The notes under the pieces are model-generated. The model made no database searches. It saw only the letters and a program-made list of their open reading frames with translations, and was not told the DNA's origin. A stretch of DNA of 64,000 nucleotides from Dipteris shenzhenensis (Eukaryota; Polypodiophyta; Polypodiopsida; Gleicheniales), in NCBI GenBank assembly GCA_047967505.1, contig CM106538.1. One strand, 5' to 3'. Position 1 is the stretch's first letter, and the number at the start of each line of letters is the position of its first letter. The position numbers and the translations under genes are program-made. Positions 35,258-47,542 of this stretch are shown piece by piece.

Positions 35258-35275
35258 GCATCCCCTTGGGGATGC
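35258..35275. repeat. 18-bp perfect palindrome GCATCCCC/GGGGATGC
   Basis: gcatccccttggggatgc directly follows the (CA)n tract. A cognate palindrome, ggtccccttggggacc, follows the CA/CG tract at 40115-40219, and both are followed by cttat. Confidence 0.9.
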
Positions 35276-35399
35276 TTATGATCTATGGGCTTATCAGAGC
35301 CCACACTTGTTTGATCTTGATTGAGGTTGTGACTTGGGTTGTATGTATTGGAAATTGTATGTTATACTCTTATATCCCATGCAAATTGTATTGACATTT

Positions 35400-38300
35400 G
35401 CCTATGTCATTTATACATTCACAAAAGACCATATTTAGATTGTGATGGTATGGCTAGTGTACAAAATTTTGGTCTTTTTGGAAAATTTCACCATGTTTTG
35501 AAAGGATATTGAATGATAGGCCTCCTTGGATCTACTGGAAGGGATAGAAAGACTATATGCATGGTTTATTTGACCAAGAACTATATGTAAAGATGGTTTG
35601 GACCACTAAGTCCTTTGTTAATGGCTGATCCCCTGATGGAATAATGGGGACAACGTACATTATGAGAAAGAGTAGTCTTGAGGACCCTTATGGTTATTGG
35701 GTGTGCATACACCTTGACTAACCTTGCCATGGTTGGGCTAAAAATGATATACAAATGACTAACCTTGCCATGGTTTTTATATGCTCAAAATATGAAACTC
35801 AAAGGGAAATCTTGGTATGGATTAAAATACATGGAGGTGGATGTATATAATGTCGGACTAGTTGGAACTAAGGACCGGTATTTTAGAACACCATGTCCCA
35901 TGCTAATATGGTATGTAATGCTAGATATAGTTGAAAGGACAAAGATATGCACTAAATGTGATGGAGGACACACAATTGCCCACTTTAAAGGCACCTTAAG
36001 GGTAAAGGAAAAAGAAGAAATGATTACTTTGGTCTAGTCAAGACTGCTTAAGAGAATAGGGAAGACGCTTTGGTTTGTTCACAAAGAGGGAAAGACTAGT
36101 GAGAATGGATTTTTTAACCAACACTTTTATTAGGGTAGAGAATGGAGGTAGCTCAGAAATTTCAAGCTAAATCAGTAGACTCGATACCTTGCAGAAGTCC
36201 TTGAGCATATGTAAACATTGCTACAAACTGAGGTCTTTTTGCTAGGTTAGATTTCCTTTTGATTGGCTTTATCACTGTTCTATACTCATGAAAACTCTCA
36301 CGGCCTCCCCTCTCAAATAGGAACTACAATTGTTTTAAGAATCACAGGAGATGAAACTTTGAGCAGACAATGACTTGTGTGTAGATTTGGAGGAGCTCAT
36401 ACAACTAGCAAATTGACTACTACTTTTATGCCTTCAATCTTTGCATGTTAGAGGTGAGATAAGGTTGGCATTTAACATACGACATGTATTTCATTAATTG
36501 TGTATATTATGGTCTAGAGGTCCTTGGCTCTACTCACGTTTGAAGAGAACCCCTCGATAGTGTATCTATATGTAATGCTCAAGTTGAATATAGATGCCAC
36601 TTTTTGTTAAGATAGTACTTGGTGAGCAGCCTACGTGGAAGGTGGATTTTGGTCATTGTAGGCACCGGGATGAGAAGCTGCTTCAAGTTCTAAGGGGTTA
36701 CGTGCCCCACGGTTCATGCTGAAGGATGGGTGCTGGGTTCCAGCAAAATGAATGCATACTACGATGGTGCTAGAAGCCTCGGACTGTGGAAATAGTCCAT
36801 GTGTGTCCTTGAGAATTCGGATTTCGTCTGGCCTAGCTGATTTATATATTGGGTTAAACAATTGTTCCACATACACTCTGTTACAAATTTTTTGTTGCAA
36901 AGAGGGGGGCCCTAGTTTGCTTCAATAGATTCATGGTTCTTGTGACAAATATATTCTTCCACATGCCCTCAAAGGTTGAAGGATGGCAACCATGATAGAC
37001 ACAACATTATATGGTTGCCAAAAACTTGAAGATGCATCACTTCATTCGACTTGGGGAAGCTTTTGTCACCCGAAGATACTGTGTGTTACACACAAAAGTG
37101 TTTGATGTATCTTTGGTAACACTGATGCCCTCCAAAAGCATACGTTCCATGTCCCTTCCTTTTTATTCATTCAACTACGTTGCTAGCATTTGTACTCCCT
37201 TGAGGTTGTATCACACTAAGGGACACAAAGTTTTGGAGTAGAAGCAATGTCTGTAGGATTGTAAGCGTGTGCTTGAATGTTTGGCTCGTTGAAAATGTGA
37301 ACGAGTGTATTCAAAAGAGAGACCACCCAAGATTCGCCGCCCATGACCCCTTGTATTCACTTTCCTTTGCAAATGGTTTGATAAGACACAGTGATAGCAG
37401 TGAGCTTTAGATTTGGACAAAGACCTATGGTGGATTCTATACAAGTGCTCAGAAGACTAACCCGATGCAGTAGTTGTAGTTCTCTAGCTCTTGTTTGAGC
37501 TGAGCAATGTGACGCCTACACAGTTCCTAGAACTAGGGAAGCTGATCATTCCTGGCACCACATGGAAAAAACCTTACGCTTCCTTTCCAATGCAAGCAAT
37601 GGAAACACGGTGCAACAAAATAAGATGAACCAAGGCAAAAGGGACTGCATTTGTTCGAGACTTGTTGGTACTATACCTATTGGCAAAAAGAGCAAAAGAT
37701 GACTCATGCTCATAGTCATACTACTCATAAGACTTGGCTTGCAAAGCTTGAGGCGAGCCCTGCAAAACTTGTTGCCTTATATTTCCTATTTTGGGCTTAG
37801 CTCATTGTCTAAGCAATGAATAGAGCGACATTATCTGTTACCAGCTGGTGGAGAACGTAGCTCTATTCTCGATTCGAGCATTATTTAGCATTTGCTAAGT
37901 TATAACTGCTCAAGCGGTAATTGTAAGGGAATGACCTCTTTGTTAGTGGTAACTACCTCTTTAAGCTTGTTAGTGGTAACTAATTGTGAGGGAATGACTC
38001 TTTAAGTGGTAATTGTGGTAATTATTTGTGAGGGAATGACCTCTTTGAGCTTGGATATTTCTATAAGTTTATGATGTGAACCTCATGGGGTAGTGATTAG
38101 CTTCATTGGGTTATAGAGTGGATTTTTTCACTCCCTAAGTTCATAAGAGATAGATATATGGGATAGGAAAAAGAGACCCATAATGCAAAAATGAGCACAT
38201 AGAATTCTATTTTATGGCAAAACTTTTTTCATGATGCGTTAGCATGAATGGAAAGTAAATTATCACGGGGCTTCTATTACAATATTGTACCTTTAAGATG

Positions 38301-38960
38301 ATCTTCGATTATTTGGCCTTTGACTTGTTTTATATGAGGCATTATTTCATGCCTCTAAGCATTTTAGTGATATTGCCAAGGGGCCAAGCACCATAGGAAT
38401 GTTTTTTCATGTGTTTACTTTTTTATTTTCCTAAGCATTAGTTCAATTGTGAGAAAGTATCCTTGAGCTATGCTAATAAAAAGGAGCATTTTCATTAATT
38501 CTTAAGAAGGAGATATACCTTTAGGGTTTTATGGGGAATCTTCTTTTAAGGGAAATTGTGAGTATGGTTTCACTAATCTTAGTTGGACAAGGTAGATCCC
38601 AAGAATGGACATTGAGACATTAAGACTAATTTGTGAAATTTAGGATGCAAGGATTAGTCATGAATACATATTTTTATTGATTCTAAATTCATTACAACAT
38701 CCCTTAGGGGGAAATTCATTTCTACTTATGAATAGAATGACCATGTTGAAGTAGGAATTAGGGACCCTTTTAAAATTATCTTGCAGAATTGATATGGAAA
38801 TGATAGGGTTCCATTTCATGAATAATGTCTTTATCTTAAGGTCCCAAGGAATTTTGGAGATTTTGGTTACTCCCTTGGGAATTTTTCTAGCATGTTATAA
38901 ATATTCCATGAAATTTTTAGCAACTAACCTTTGATTACTTTTGGAATATTGATATGCTAG
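35400..38960. other. No complete gene recognised
   Basis: Short ORFs only. 35765-36037 (plus) contains KICTKCDGGHTIAHF, a partial CCH zinc-knuckle-like motif, so it may be a gag remnant. 36631-36900 (minus) and 37211-37444 (minus) are unrecognised. 37915-38055 has three imperfect copies of agtggtaa...gtgagggaatgacctctttg. The rest is AT-rich. Confidence 0.4.
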
Positions 38961-39015
38961 GATGTGTGCATTGCTAATCTAGATAGAGTCACATGGATAA
39001 CAACTGTGTGCTGGC
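38935..39015 (+). repeat. Dispersed repeat related to the 42.7 kb cluster
   Basis: ctttgattacttttggaatattga, gctaatctagatagagtcacatggataacaa and gtgtgctggca match 42675-42760 in order. Confidence 0.7.
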
Positions 39016-39420
39016 ACTGAATCCTGTATTCCACATTAAAAATGTATTGTTATAATCTTCATTTTTGTTGTGATGGTGCTAGGTGAGTTAGGATACCTCT
39101 CCATCGGGTTTACATTGAGAAATCTAAGGCATGAAGATATGGTGTTGGCAACTTGGAGGAGTATTCTACGATAGATTATCTCCAACTACTAATAAATAGG
39201 ATTGTACTTTTTGGTGGAGACTAGTCATGAGTATTGTTGTACTTTTTTGCAATTTACTGATATTAATGTGAGTATGTAAATTTACTCCCACTTTGACACA
39301 TTGTTAGAAAGGATGGTATGGTAATGGATTATTCTCACATGCAGTGTTAAGGAAAATGGTATATGGTTGCATTTGGTTTACTTGTACATTGAAAATTGAT
39401 TGAGTAGTGTAGTTGATAGG

Positions 39421-39505
39421 ACACACACACACACATACACACACGCACAAAATTTGATTAGTAAATGTATCTCATACACATAGACACTTGTTTCTTTACA
39501 CATGA

Positions 39506-39534
<29 letters not shown>
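39421..39534 (+). repeat. Two short (CA)n tracts
   Basis: acacac runs at about 39421-39446 and 39507-39534. Confidence 0.9.
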
Positions 39535-39536
<2 letters not shown>

Positions 39537-40111
39537 AATACTTTCCTAACTATGAATTATTATTTTATGTAACCTCGTGAAATCTTCCCTTTACACTTTC
39601 TTTTTAAGCATCCCACATGCCAAGTCCACTAATCATCTCATACCTCCTCTAATCCCTTCTTAACCCATGCACTCATTCGCTCCTTACTCTAGTTGTGACT
39701 TAAACTTCACTTGTGGCTAAATTGTTATTTTAATTATCTAAGAATCCATATGGTTGTCTATATTCCTAGATAAAGAAAGAACAAGTCAGGGAAAACATGC
39801 ATTACCTGTCTACCTAAACGTAACTATGATGTTCTAACACCTAGTTTGTTTGGATGGTGGTAGGTAAGTGGACCCCGACCTTGGAACCTAGACTGCCTGA
39901 CGATTCGACATCTTTTTTGAATATAATGTTTGTCAAACTCAATATTATTAAAAGTTCTTAATTTTGATAGAATTTTTTGCAAACTCTAGTTGATTTTTCA
40001 ACTTAGATGTCTCAAAAATTTTTTCCTTATATGTTTCTCTTTCTAAACTTTTTATCCAATTGATGGAATTAATTGTATGGTACAATTATTGATGGGACTT
40101 TTTAATCTAAA

Positions 40112-40177
40112 CACACACACACACACGCATGCATGCATGCATGCATGCACGTGCACACACACGCATGCGTGCACACA

Positions 40178-40208
<31 letters not shown>

Positions 40209-40219
40209 GCACACACACA
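40112..40219 (+). repeat. Alternating purine-pyrimidine tract (CA, GCAT, CG)
   Basis: acacac, then (GCAT)n, then cacgtgcacac, then (CA)n, then (CG)n of about 18 bp, then (CA)n. It is purine-pyrimidine alternating throughout, the composition most prone to left-handed DNA. Confidence 0.93.
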
Positions 40220-40223
40220 GAGA

Positions 40224-40239
40224 GGTCCCCTTGGGGACC
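40224..40239. repeat. 16-bp palindrome GGTCCCC/GGGGACC
   Basis: ggtccccttggggacc lies just after the CA/CG tract and is the counterpart of 35258-35275. Confidence 0.9.
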
Positions 40240-40299
40240 CTTATATTTCCCTATGTGCGACTGTCATGAGATGGCTAATGTTCTTCTTAAGGAGCAATG

Positions 40300-41430
40300 A
40301 CACTTTTTTCACTTAGTGGGATGTTGGTCTTCCCATGGTAATTACCTTGGCCTGTAATTTGCCCCCCATATCACTTATAAAAATTACCTTTGCACTAGAA
40401 GAGATGAAATATCCATAATCTCAGGTTCTAATCTCAAGGAGCACTACAAGCATTTTTTCTAGTTTTGATTGCTAATATGTTACTAGGGGGTCTTCTAACA
40501 TTTGATTTACATTATTGATAAGAGATGGAGGTAGTGGCATGATACAAAGATTATGAAGGCCCAGCTTAGAGATGGGGGGTGTTGAGATCATGTCCCTTTA
40601 ATGCAAGAAATGGTATGTTGTTTTATAGATGGCTCTCACATAGTTTAAGAGGGATTTGAACTTTCATGCTAGTGGACGAACTAGATAACTACATAGCTCA
40701 TTGCCCCTGAATGTGAGAGAGACCACTTTTTGGGAGCCACAGCCTTCCTTAGTAGATGGCTACTTTGAACTTAGCGAGAAGGGATTCTTCAGTGAGTACT
40801 TTACTAGAGGAAGGAAACTAGGAGTTCCAGGTAGCTCAAAAATTTTAAGATGCCTCAGTATTGAAGATCTTGTGGATCTTTGGAGCATATGCCATAACGC
40901 CATAGTCTAAGGAGGAAGAAAGTCATTTGGGCACCTGCCAAAAGCTCTAATCATATCTGAATTCAACTTTCTCCAATAGGTAGGGTCAAGATACTCAGAC
41001 TTTGGCAAGCTTGCCCTTTTCAAACATTATAGCACTTGCAAAGGTAACTGTTCATGGGATAACAAGAGCACATGACACATGTTTCATGCCATCTCAATCT
41101 TGGTATCCTTTCTAGACAATAAACGATAAGCTTGGAGAAGCTAAGTGCTTCCCCTCATCATAGGATGTTGCTGGATGACTCTACATACATTCGAAGAACT
41201 TTCAAGCACTCTGACTATCGATTTCAACAAAACATAGCTTGAGATCCCAATTATTGAGATGGGTTGGAGGCCCATTGAGGAATCCAATGGGTCAAAGGAG
41301 ATATCGATAATTGCCATGTGTGAAGACTTGAGCTCACATCTGCTAGATGCATAGGAGAGCTTTCTTTTCTTCGTATAGGTTTTGCAATGGAATGCTTCTA
41401 TGTTTTCTTTTGTTAGAAAATATTTGAGAC
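40300..41430. other. No gene recognised
   Basis: Short ORFs only (for example 40701-40910, 69 aa). No domain or repeat structure seen. Confidence 0.45.
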
Positions 41431-41437
41431 AGCTCGT

Positions 41438-41517
41438 GCGTATCTTGATGTGCTTTATACAGTGCCACCAAACTCATGCATATCTTGATGTGCTTTATAC
41501 ACTGCCACCAAACTCTA
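41438..41517 (+). repeat. Tandem duplication of 40 bp
   Basis: gtatcttgatgtgctttata with ...gccaccaaact is followed immediately by a second near-identical copy. Confidence 0.85.
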
Positions 41518-41989
41518 TCTCTGAAAAATGGGTCATAGGAGTCATCTTAGTACGTCAATCTTCTATTTTTGTGATGACTCTAGCCCATTCAAGGAATGTA
41601 TGACTTGTTCTCTGACCTCTTTCTCAAAACTATGATCACTCAGAGCCCTTTTCCTTACCTTTGCATTCTAAAACTGTAACTTGAGCTTCCAATCCTCAGG
41701 TGCATTATTTTTATGCATATATTGTTGGAATGTATCTTTCTTGGTTGAAATCATAGAGTGGAATGCAGAAAGACACATCATCCACTTCTACAATGCTCTA
41801 TCTCCTTCCCTTGATAGTCATGCAACTACACAAGGCTTGTTGAAAGGGCCCATGTTGGTTGCGGCTATTGCTTGCTCACTTGGAGAGAAGACTCATCCTC
41901 ACCTGTTAGCTTTGACACCTTAATATTCAAGGTGAGTGGGATTTCTAAGGAGCCTTCCCAACTCTCTATCTTACTCCAATATTTCCTGA

Positions 41990-42400
41990 GTCTTGAATTG
42001 AAATTGTAGAAATTTTTGGACAGCTAGATTGCAGCTTGGATATCTTTCAATCCTCGAGGATTTATAGTCTTAGTCCAATTGAGAAGTTGTAGAGGTATAA
42101 ATAAGAAACAAATTTTACTTTGGAGGAAAACCCATCCGAGATTTATAGAAAAAGTTATGGTGCTGTCAAATTAGCCAAACTTTGTTTTTGCTACAACCAA
42201 AAAAATGCTTGGAAATTGCAAAATTTTTTGGATAGCTAGTTTGCAACTCGATTATCTCTTTATGTTTGAGGGTTTGTAGTATAGTCCAATTGAGAAGTAG
42301 TTGATCTATGAATAAGCTTCAACTTTTCTTTTGGAAGCAAACCCGCCTGACATTTATAACAAAAGTTATGATGCTATCAAAATAGCCAAAAGTTGTGATT
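41990..42400 (+). repeat. Diverged tandem duplication of about 200 bp
   Basis: The ordered words aaattttttgga-agctag, gcaactcga/gcagcttgga, tagtccaattgagaag, tttggaagcaaaccc and catttata-caaaagttatg occur at about 42010-42185 and 42215-42395. Confidence 0.7.
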
Positions 42401-42720
42401 TACTTGGGATTCCTAGTTATTACTCGAAATTTCATTGAGGAATCAAGGATATTCTTTTATGGATTTCTTAAGCATATATGATGAAATATAAGGCCCATGG
42501 TAAGAATATAATGAATTTTAGGCCCTTCAAGGATCTATCACTTTTATGAGGCACATGAATTTTTCCAAAGTGCCCCCTTAGTATTTTTGGAGTATGGTAA
42601 GAATTTCTTTGGTACAAGTACTACTACTTCTCTTTCCTCGAAATTGAGATTGACATTGATTATTAACAGCCTTTAATTATCTTTGGAATATGAAGATGCT
42701 AAGATTTTATTAATGCTAAT

Positions 42721-42796
42721 CTAGATAGGGTGACATGGATAACACTTGTGTGTCAGCATTTATTGAGAAATTAGATAGGGTGACATGGATAACAAA
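42721..42796 (+). repeat. TAGATAGGGTGACATGGATAACA repeats
   Basis: The word agatagggtgacatggat occurs twice here (about 42723 and 42774) and again, mostly inverted, inside the foldback that follows. Confidence 0.85.
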
Positions 42797-43149
42797 TCCA
42801 TACATAAAATTAAGGTTGGAACATCCTTAAGTGATAAGATTAAGAAATTAAGAGAAGTTTGGTATAAATAACATGTATCAGTTGTTATCCATGTCACCCT
42901 ATCTAATTTCTTAACAACTGATTAAATAACATGTGTCAATTGTTATCCATGTCACCCTATCTAATTTCTTTATTCATTGGTAACACACACACATGGATAA
43001 CAATTGATACATGTTATTCATTGGTAATGCATACAAATAAGATAGGGTGACATGGATAACAATTGATACATGTTATTTATACCAAACTTCTCTTAATTTC
43101 TTAATCTTGTCACTTAAGGATGTTCCAACCTTAATTTTACGTATGGATT
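42796..43149. mobile_element. 354-bp foldback element
   Basis: The left arm aatccatacataaaattaagg, gttggaacatccttaagtga, aattaagagaagtttggtat and aacatgtatca is returned as its reverse complement at the right end with very few mismatches (arms over 100 nt). The centre holds further inverted copies of gttatccatgtcaccctat and of aattgatacatgttatt, so several nested stems are possible. No coding capacity. It is MITE-like; a clear target-site duplication was not identified. Confidence 0.85.
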
Positions 43150-43992
43150 AGTTGACATTACTTTTCACTCATTGCTCCACTTTTCCTTTACTACTGCTTC
43201 TCTTCCTGCTACCCTTTGATGATCAATCTCAACTCACATTCTCTATTGATTAAAACATGATACTACTAGACATCACCTAGTCCTCATAATGCCCCTGATG
43301 CTGCACAACAAGATCATGCTCAAATGCTTTCTATTGATGAAGAGTCCACTCTAGCCAAGGCCATCTACTCCCTCTGGCTATCCAAGCACAATAATCCTCG
43401 GAGTAGTTTGCTGGCTTGACACAGTGGCTCCCAAGGAAGAAGATGATGTCTAAGAATGTTCCTCTCATTTGGTTTGTTGTTAAGTTGACAGTTGGAAGTT
43501 ATGCTCATAACTTTGACTTTAGTTCGTATCATATGTCCTTCCTCCCTTTTTGGTGTACCAGGGAAGAGATATAAAGTTGTAATCATTTCTTTTCTAACAT
43601 AATATAAACACACACATCCTCATTTTTGGGAAAAAAAAACTTCCATGATACTCTCCTGGCTAGACAAGTCTAATGCTCATAGGCTTTGTTTCCCTAATTC
43701 TATGTTAGAACTTCTGTCAAGATGGATTCTCAAGTATTTCTTTGATTACTTCAGCCCCTTGCATCCTCATCTACGTTCTACATTGCCTTATCTTGCAACC
43801 TTGCTTCTATGTTCTAAGCAGCAACCTCCTCTTCACCCATCATAGTAGGCTTGTGACTTCCTCTTCTTTGTTGACATTAGGGGAGAAATGGGGTCTCAAA
43901 AGGGCCTCCAATTAGTGTTTCCAAATCCCATGCATTTTCCCTCTTCCCCTCTTTCTCTGCTCCCTCCTGCTCTGGCCTACTTGCTGGTAGAG

Positions 43993-43998
<6 letters not shown>

Positions 43999-44056
<58 letters not shown>
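43999..44056 (+). repeat. (CT)n microsatellite
   Basis: Pure (CT)n of about 58 bp. Confidence 0.97.
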
Positions 44057-44060
<4 letters not shown>

Positions 44061-44275
44061 CCTCTCCCTCTCCTATGCCTCTATTAGAGCTGCTCTGTTC
44101 CTCTCCTTCTCCCTCTCCTGTGCCTCTGTTGCTGCTGCTCTATCCCTCTCCTTCTCCCTCTTTTGTGCCTTTGTTGGAGCTGCTCTGTCCCTCTCCTTCT
44201 CCCTCTCCTATGCCTCTGTTTGCTGCTCCTGTGTCCCTCTCCTTCTCCCTCTTTTGTGCCTTTGTTGGAGCTGCA
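44057..44275 (+). repeat. 45-48 bp minisatellite
   Basis: Four units of ctctccttctccctc(t/c)t(t/c)(t/c)tgtgcct(t/c)tgttg-agctgctctgt. Because the main period is a multiple of three, it keeps a repetitive ORF open (Ser/Leu/Phe-rich) from 43888 to 44439, which I regard as an artefact. Confidence 0.8.
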
Positions 44276-44428
44276 TTGCCCTGTGTAGGAGTCCCATTCT
44301 TACTGTTGCAACCTCTGCAAGCATGGTGAGGAGCAAGGCTACAAGACCATGCAATGCTGTGACCTCTTGTGTTATCCACAACACCAAAAATGCATTGGAT
44401 GAGTGGATCCCTTGCACCTACAGCTTAA

Positions 44429-45548
44429 ATGCCACATAAGCTTCCCAAGAGCAAGAGAGGTGACATCTTGCATGAGTGGAAGGGGTGCATCTTGAAGTTC
44501 AAGTTTGGGAAGAAAGGATGGCTTGCAAAAGTGCAACATGTTTACATGGGAAAAGATATGCGACTTCCTCCATCATTCAATCAATCTAGGATACCATCAC
44601 ACTATGAGCATTTCTATCTATGTACCTTTTTCACCTGTAAGTGTAATGAGTCCATTTGGAAATTTTGTGTTTGGTTTTTAAGAGCTCTTATTGATGGTGG
44701 CAAATTTTTTCCCTTTTGACTTCAAGGAGTGGGAACTAGTTGAATCATTCATAGGCAAGTTCACTGCAATTCATGAGGACTTAGGTAAGCAAATGCATGT
44801 CAGGGAGAAGTTGGCCTCCTTGCAAATGAAGAATGTGTATTGGTATAGTGCAACATACATCACTCCAACAACATCATCAAGCTATGGCCGTTTGCAAACC
44901 ATTTCACCACCACAACTTCGAGATATAGATTGCAGCAATGTGGACTCGAGGACATTGCAATTGTACAAGGACAAGATTGCAAAGGATGTGGGCATGGCCA
45001 TGAAGTTTACATTTGGATCCAAATGGGCAAGGTTATCTTGGTTTATGCCTCTGCACATTTTTTCTTCTTTATTTCAGAATATACATATGCATAGAACAAA
45101 AACTATGTGGTCCTGCAAGCATGTAGATGAAAATGCTCTTGAAGATTTACTTGGGATGAATTGGGGAACCACGTCAGGTGACCAAAAGGTTAATGTGTTT
45201 CAATGTCACACATGTAAAGACAATGTGGTTATTAGATACCATTTGTCACGCCAAATGTTGTATTTAGCTTTTCAGTATAGGCGCTGGAAGAAAACAAATG
45301 GCCGGTCGCTTCCCCTAAGTTTGTCTATTGATGTTGAAGAAGGAGATGTCAAGAATGTGAATGTCACATCGCAATGGACTCTAAGGGATGTGCGAGAACA
45401 CCTATTGGTCATGGAGGATGGCATGTCAGAGTCCTTTTACTTTACATTAAATGGTGGTAAGATCAGCCGCCGTGTGGAGAAGTGCATGCATAGTGCCAAT
45501 TTCATTCCTCCTGCAACTTTGAAGATTGCTAACAATGTATTTGACTAG
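44429..45548 (+). pseudogene. Unassigned gene with CxxC motif and C-terminal ubiquitin-like domain
   Basis: The N-terminal half (44429-44719) reads GDILHEWKGCILKFKFGKKG, FYLCTFFTCKCNESIW. One frame change in the T6 run near 44705 joins it to the C-terminal half (to 45548) at GGKFFPF / ANFFPFDFKEWE. That half has VNVFQCHTCKDNVVIRYHLS and then a domain from SLPLSLSIDVEEGD through TLRDVREHLLVMEDG to FIPPATLKIA. Its spacing (strand, helix with DVRE, then PPATLKI) resembles a beta-grasp ubiquitin-like fold, which is inference. Upstream, KATRPCNAVTSCVIHNT (about 44331-44439) may be an earlier segment in another frame. The rest of the frame is long and clean, so the break is recent or a sequence error. 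Confidence 0.5.
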
Positions 45549-45837
45549 TGCAACATTTATTTTTTGTCTGTTAAATCCTAGTTATTGCTTCAAAAGATGA
45601 TGGACAATTAAATTAAAATGTTATTTCTTTTAATGTTTTCTCCTTTCAGTTCATGGTAAATGTTTTAAATTTTTTTGGGGGATTTTATGATTAATTTTAA
45701 AATTTAGGGTTTTGATATATATATATATTAAGGGGTAAGAGCCCTTTTTATATCACATTCTCACTTTCACGTTTAGGGAGCCATAGAAACTCCCATCCTC
45801 AATAGTTACTTCCTCCATCAACTGGCTATTTGCCATG

Positions 45838-47321
45838 GATTCAGCTAGAACTACATTCCATGACTTCATCTCATGAACTGCATTTGCAGATCGTCACAGG
45901 AAGAGCTATTTTTAGTGTTTGATAGGACTTTAGATGTCCTAGGCACATATATGCGAGCCAAGGATGACTTCTCAGATCTCATCCTTTACATGTAAGATAA
46001 TTTCTCAAATTTTGCTTATACACTTGACCACTCTTGAAAGAGATGAGTTCCCATAGATTACATAAAGTACCTATTCGTAGAGAAACCCAAGTTTGTAAAG
46101 CGCTTGGCCCACTTTTGTGACAACCTTACAAAGGAAGGGTTTAGGACAGTCAAAGTTCAAGACATCCTAGATGCAGGGATCACAGGAAATACATGCACCA
46201 AATTCCTTTCATGGGAGATGACATTCATCTTCCTTCTCTAAGAAGGAAATTTAGAGGAAGAAGCCTCATTGGATAGCACCCCCTTAGTAGAACTGTTGAT
46301 CTGGTTGTCCCTAGACTAGACTTAGACATGTACATGGAAGAGAATCTTGATGATGCAGTAGAGGAGATGGAAGCAGCTCAAGCATTGAGCCTACTTCAAG
46401 AGCCCCCAGTAGAGCAAGAATCTGCATCAGAGATCGTTGACCCAGAATCAGAATTATGTTCCTTGTCCCCCCTCATCATCGATGGAGAAGAGTACGTATT
46501 CCTCCATGACATAGAGGTTCTTTTTGGACTATGAGAGGATGAGGCACTCGAAGTCCTATTGGGGTTCGATGTTGACACAAGTGTCAAAGATCCCAGGATT
46601 TTAGGTTCCAAAGACCAGACAATGGAAGAGTTTCTCTTGATGATGCTAGTTTCAATGAGGGATGTAGACATGTTCGTATATGGTGCACAACCCTCTCATG
46701 CAAAAGCTTCCACCTCCAACACAGGTCAAGAGAAAGCATCCACCTCCCAAATGGAACATCACACAGCACCTACTTCCATAAACATTGCAAATGAGGAAGG
46801 GATAGAAGCCGACGACACTGTAGTGGTAAGTTCAAACAATGTTTCTTATTTTGATGTTCTTTTGGTATAATTTGTTTTGTTGATCTTTTAATGTTTGTTG
46901 AATTGTTGCAGGACACGTTTGAGCTTGACGAATTCTCATCTCGACGGGGTAATGTTCGCAGCGCATTTGGGTGAGATCATTCTTTGGCCCATTACCTTAG
47001 CAAAGTCGCAGAGCATATCGTGGTCTTTCATAGCAAAATTTCTCCTCGAGGTCCTTCAGAGCTGCTGAAGTGCAAGGCATTGTTGTGCGCTATCGGATAC
47101 TCCAACATTACTTAGAATGTCGACAAAGCCGTACACGGCCTGGCTCCTATCAATGCAACATTCATGGTAGGGCATTGACAGCAACGGCCATGTCTTTGGC
47201 AGCAAGAGAGGAGGATGTTAGTGCTGTTGCGGCTAGATTTATATCTAGGAATCCACTAGGGGATTCAAAGACCCCTATTCTCAATGTATTAGAACTAGCC
47301 AAGAAGAAAGATAACCTGTGA
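45838..47321 (+). pseudogene. Broken unknown gene
   Basis: A series of open segments in changing frames: FDRTLDVLGTYMRAKDDFSD (about 45920), DYIKYLFVEKPKFVKRLAHF and GFRTVKVQDILDAGIT (46055-46240), acidic MYMEENLDDAVEEMEAAQAL (46328-46534), and a Ser/Thr-rich segment to 46828 ending TVV|GTAAGT. After TTGCAG at 46912 come DTFELDEFSSRRGNVR, EHIVVFHSKISPRGPSELLK and ALLCAIGYSNIT, then IHGRALTATAMSLAAREEDV (47070-47321). A real spliced gene is suggested by the donor/acceptor pair, but stops and frame changes break it. Not recognised. Confidence 0.4.
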
Positions 47322-47542
47322 GGCCTTTTGTATATATAAACATATATTTAAATGGATATTTCAATGGACACATGACTACATGTACTTATTATTTGTTTTA
47401 AGTTATCGTTGCTTGTCATGAATTCCATTGTATTTTGTTTAAGTTGATGATATATTTTCTCCATCATTTTAATTGTGTTAATTTAATACATTTCTAGCCA
47501 ATTTAGTATTATTTTCACCAATTTTGGGTATCGAAAGTTAAT

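Noticed and set aside
35940-35990. Zinc-knuckle-like CTKCDGGHTIAHF
   Set aside because: Final Cys missing and no gag context; mentioned only as a possible remnant.
43888-44439. 183-aa ORF that looks like a secreted or membrane protein
   Set aside because: Hydrophobic Ser/Leu/Phe pattern comes from (CT)n and a mostly 45-bp minisatellite; no conserved domain.
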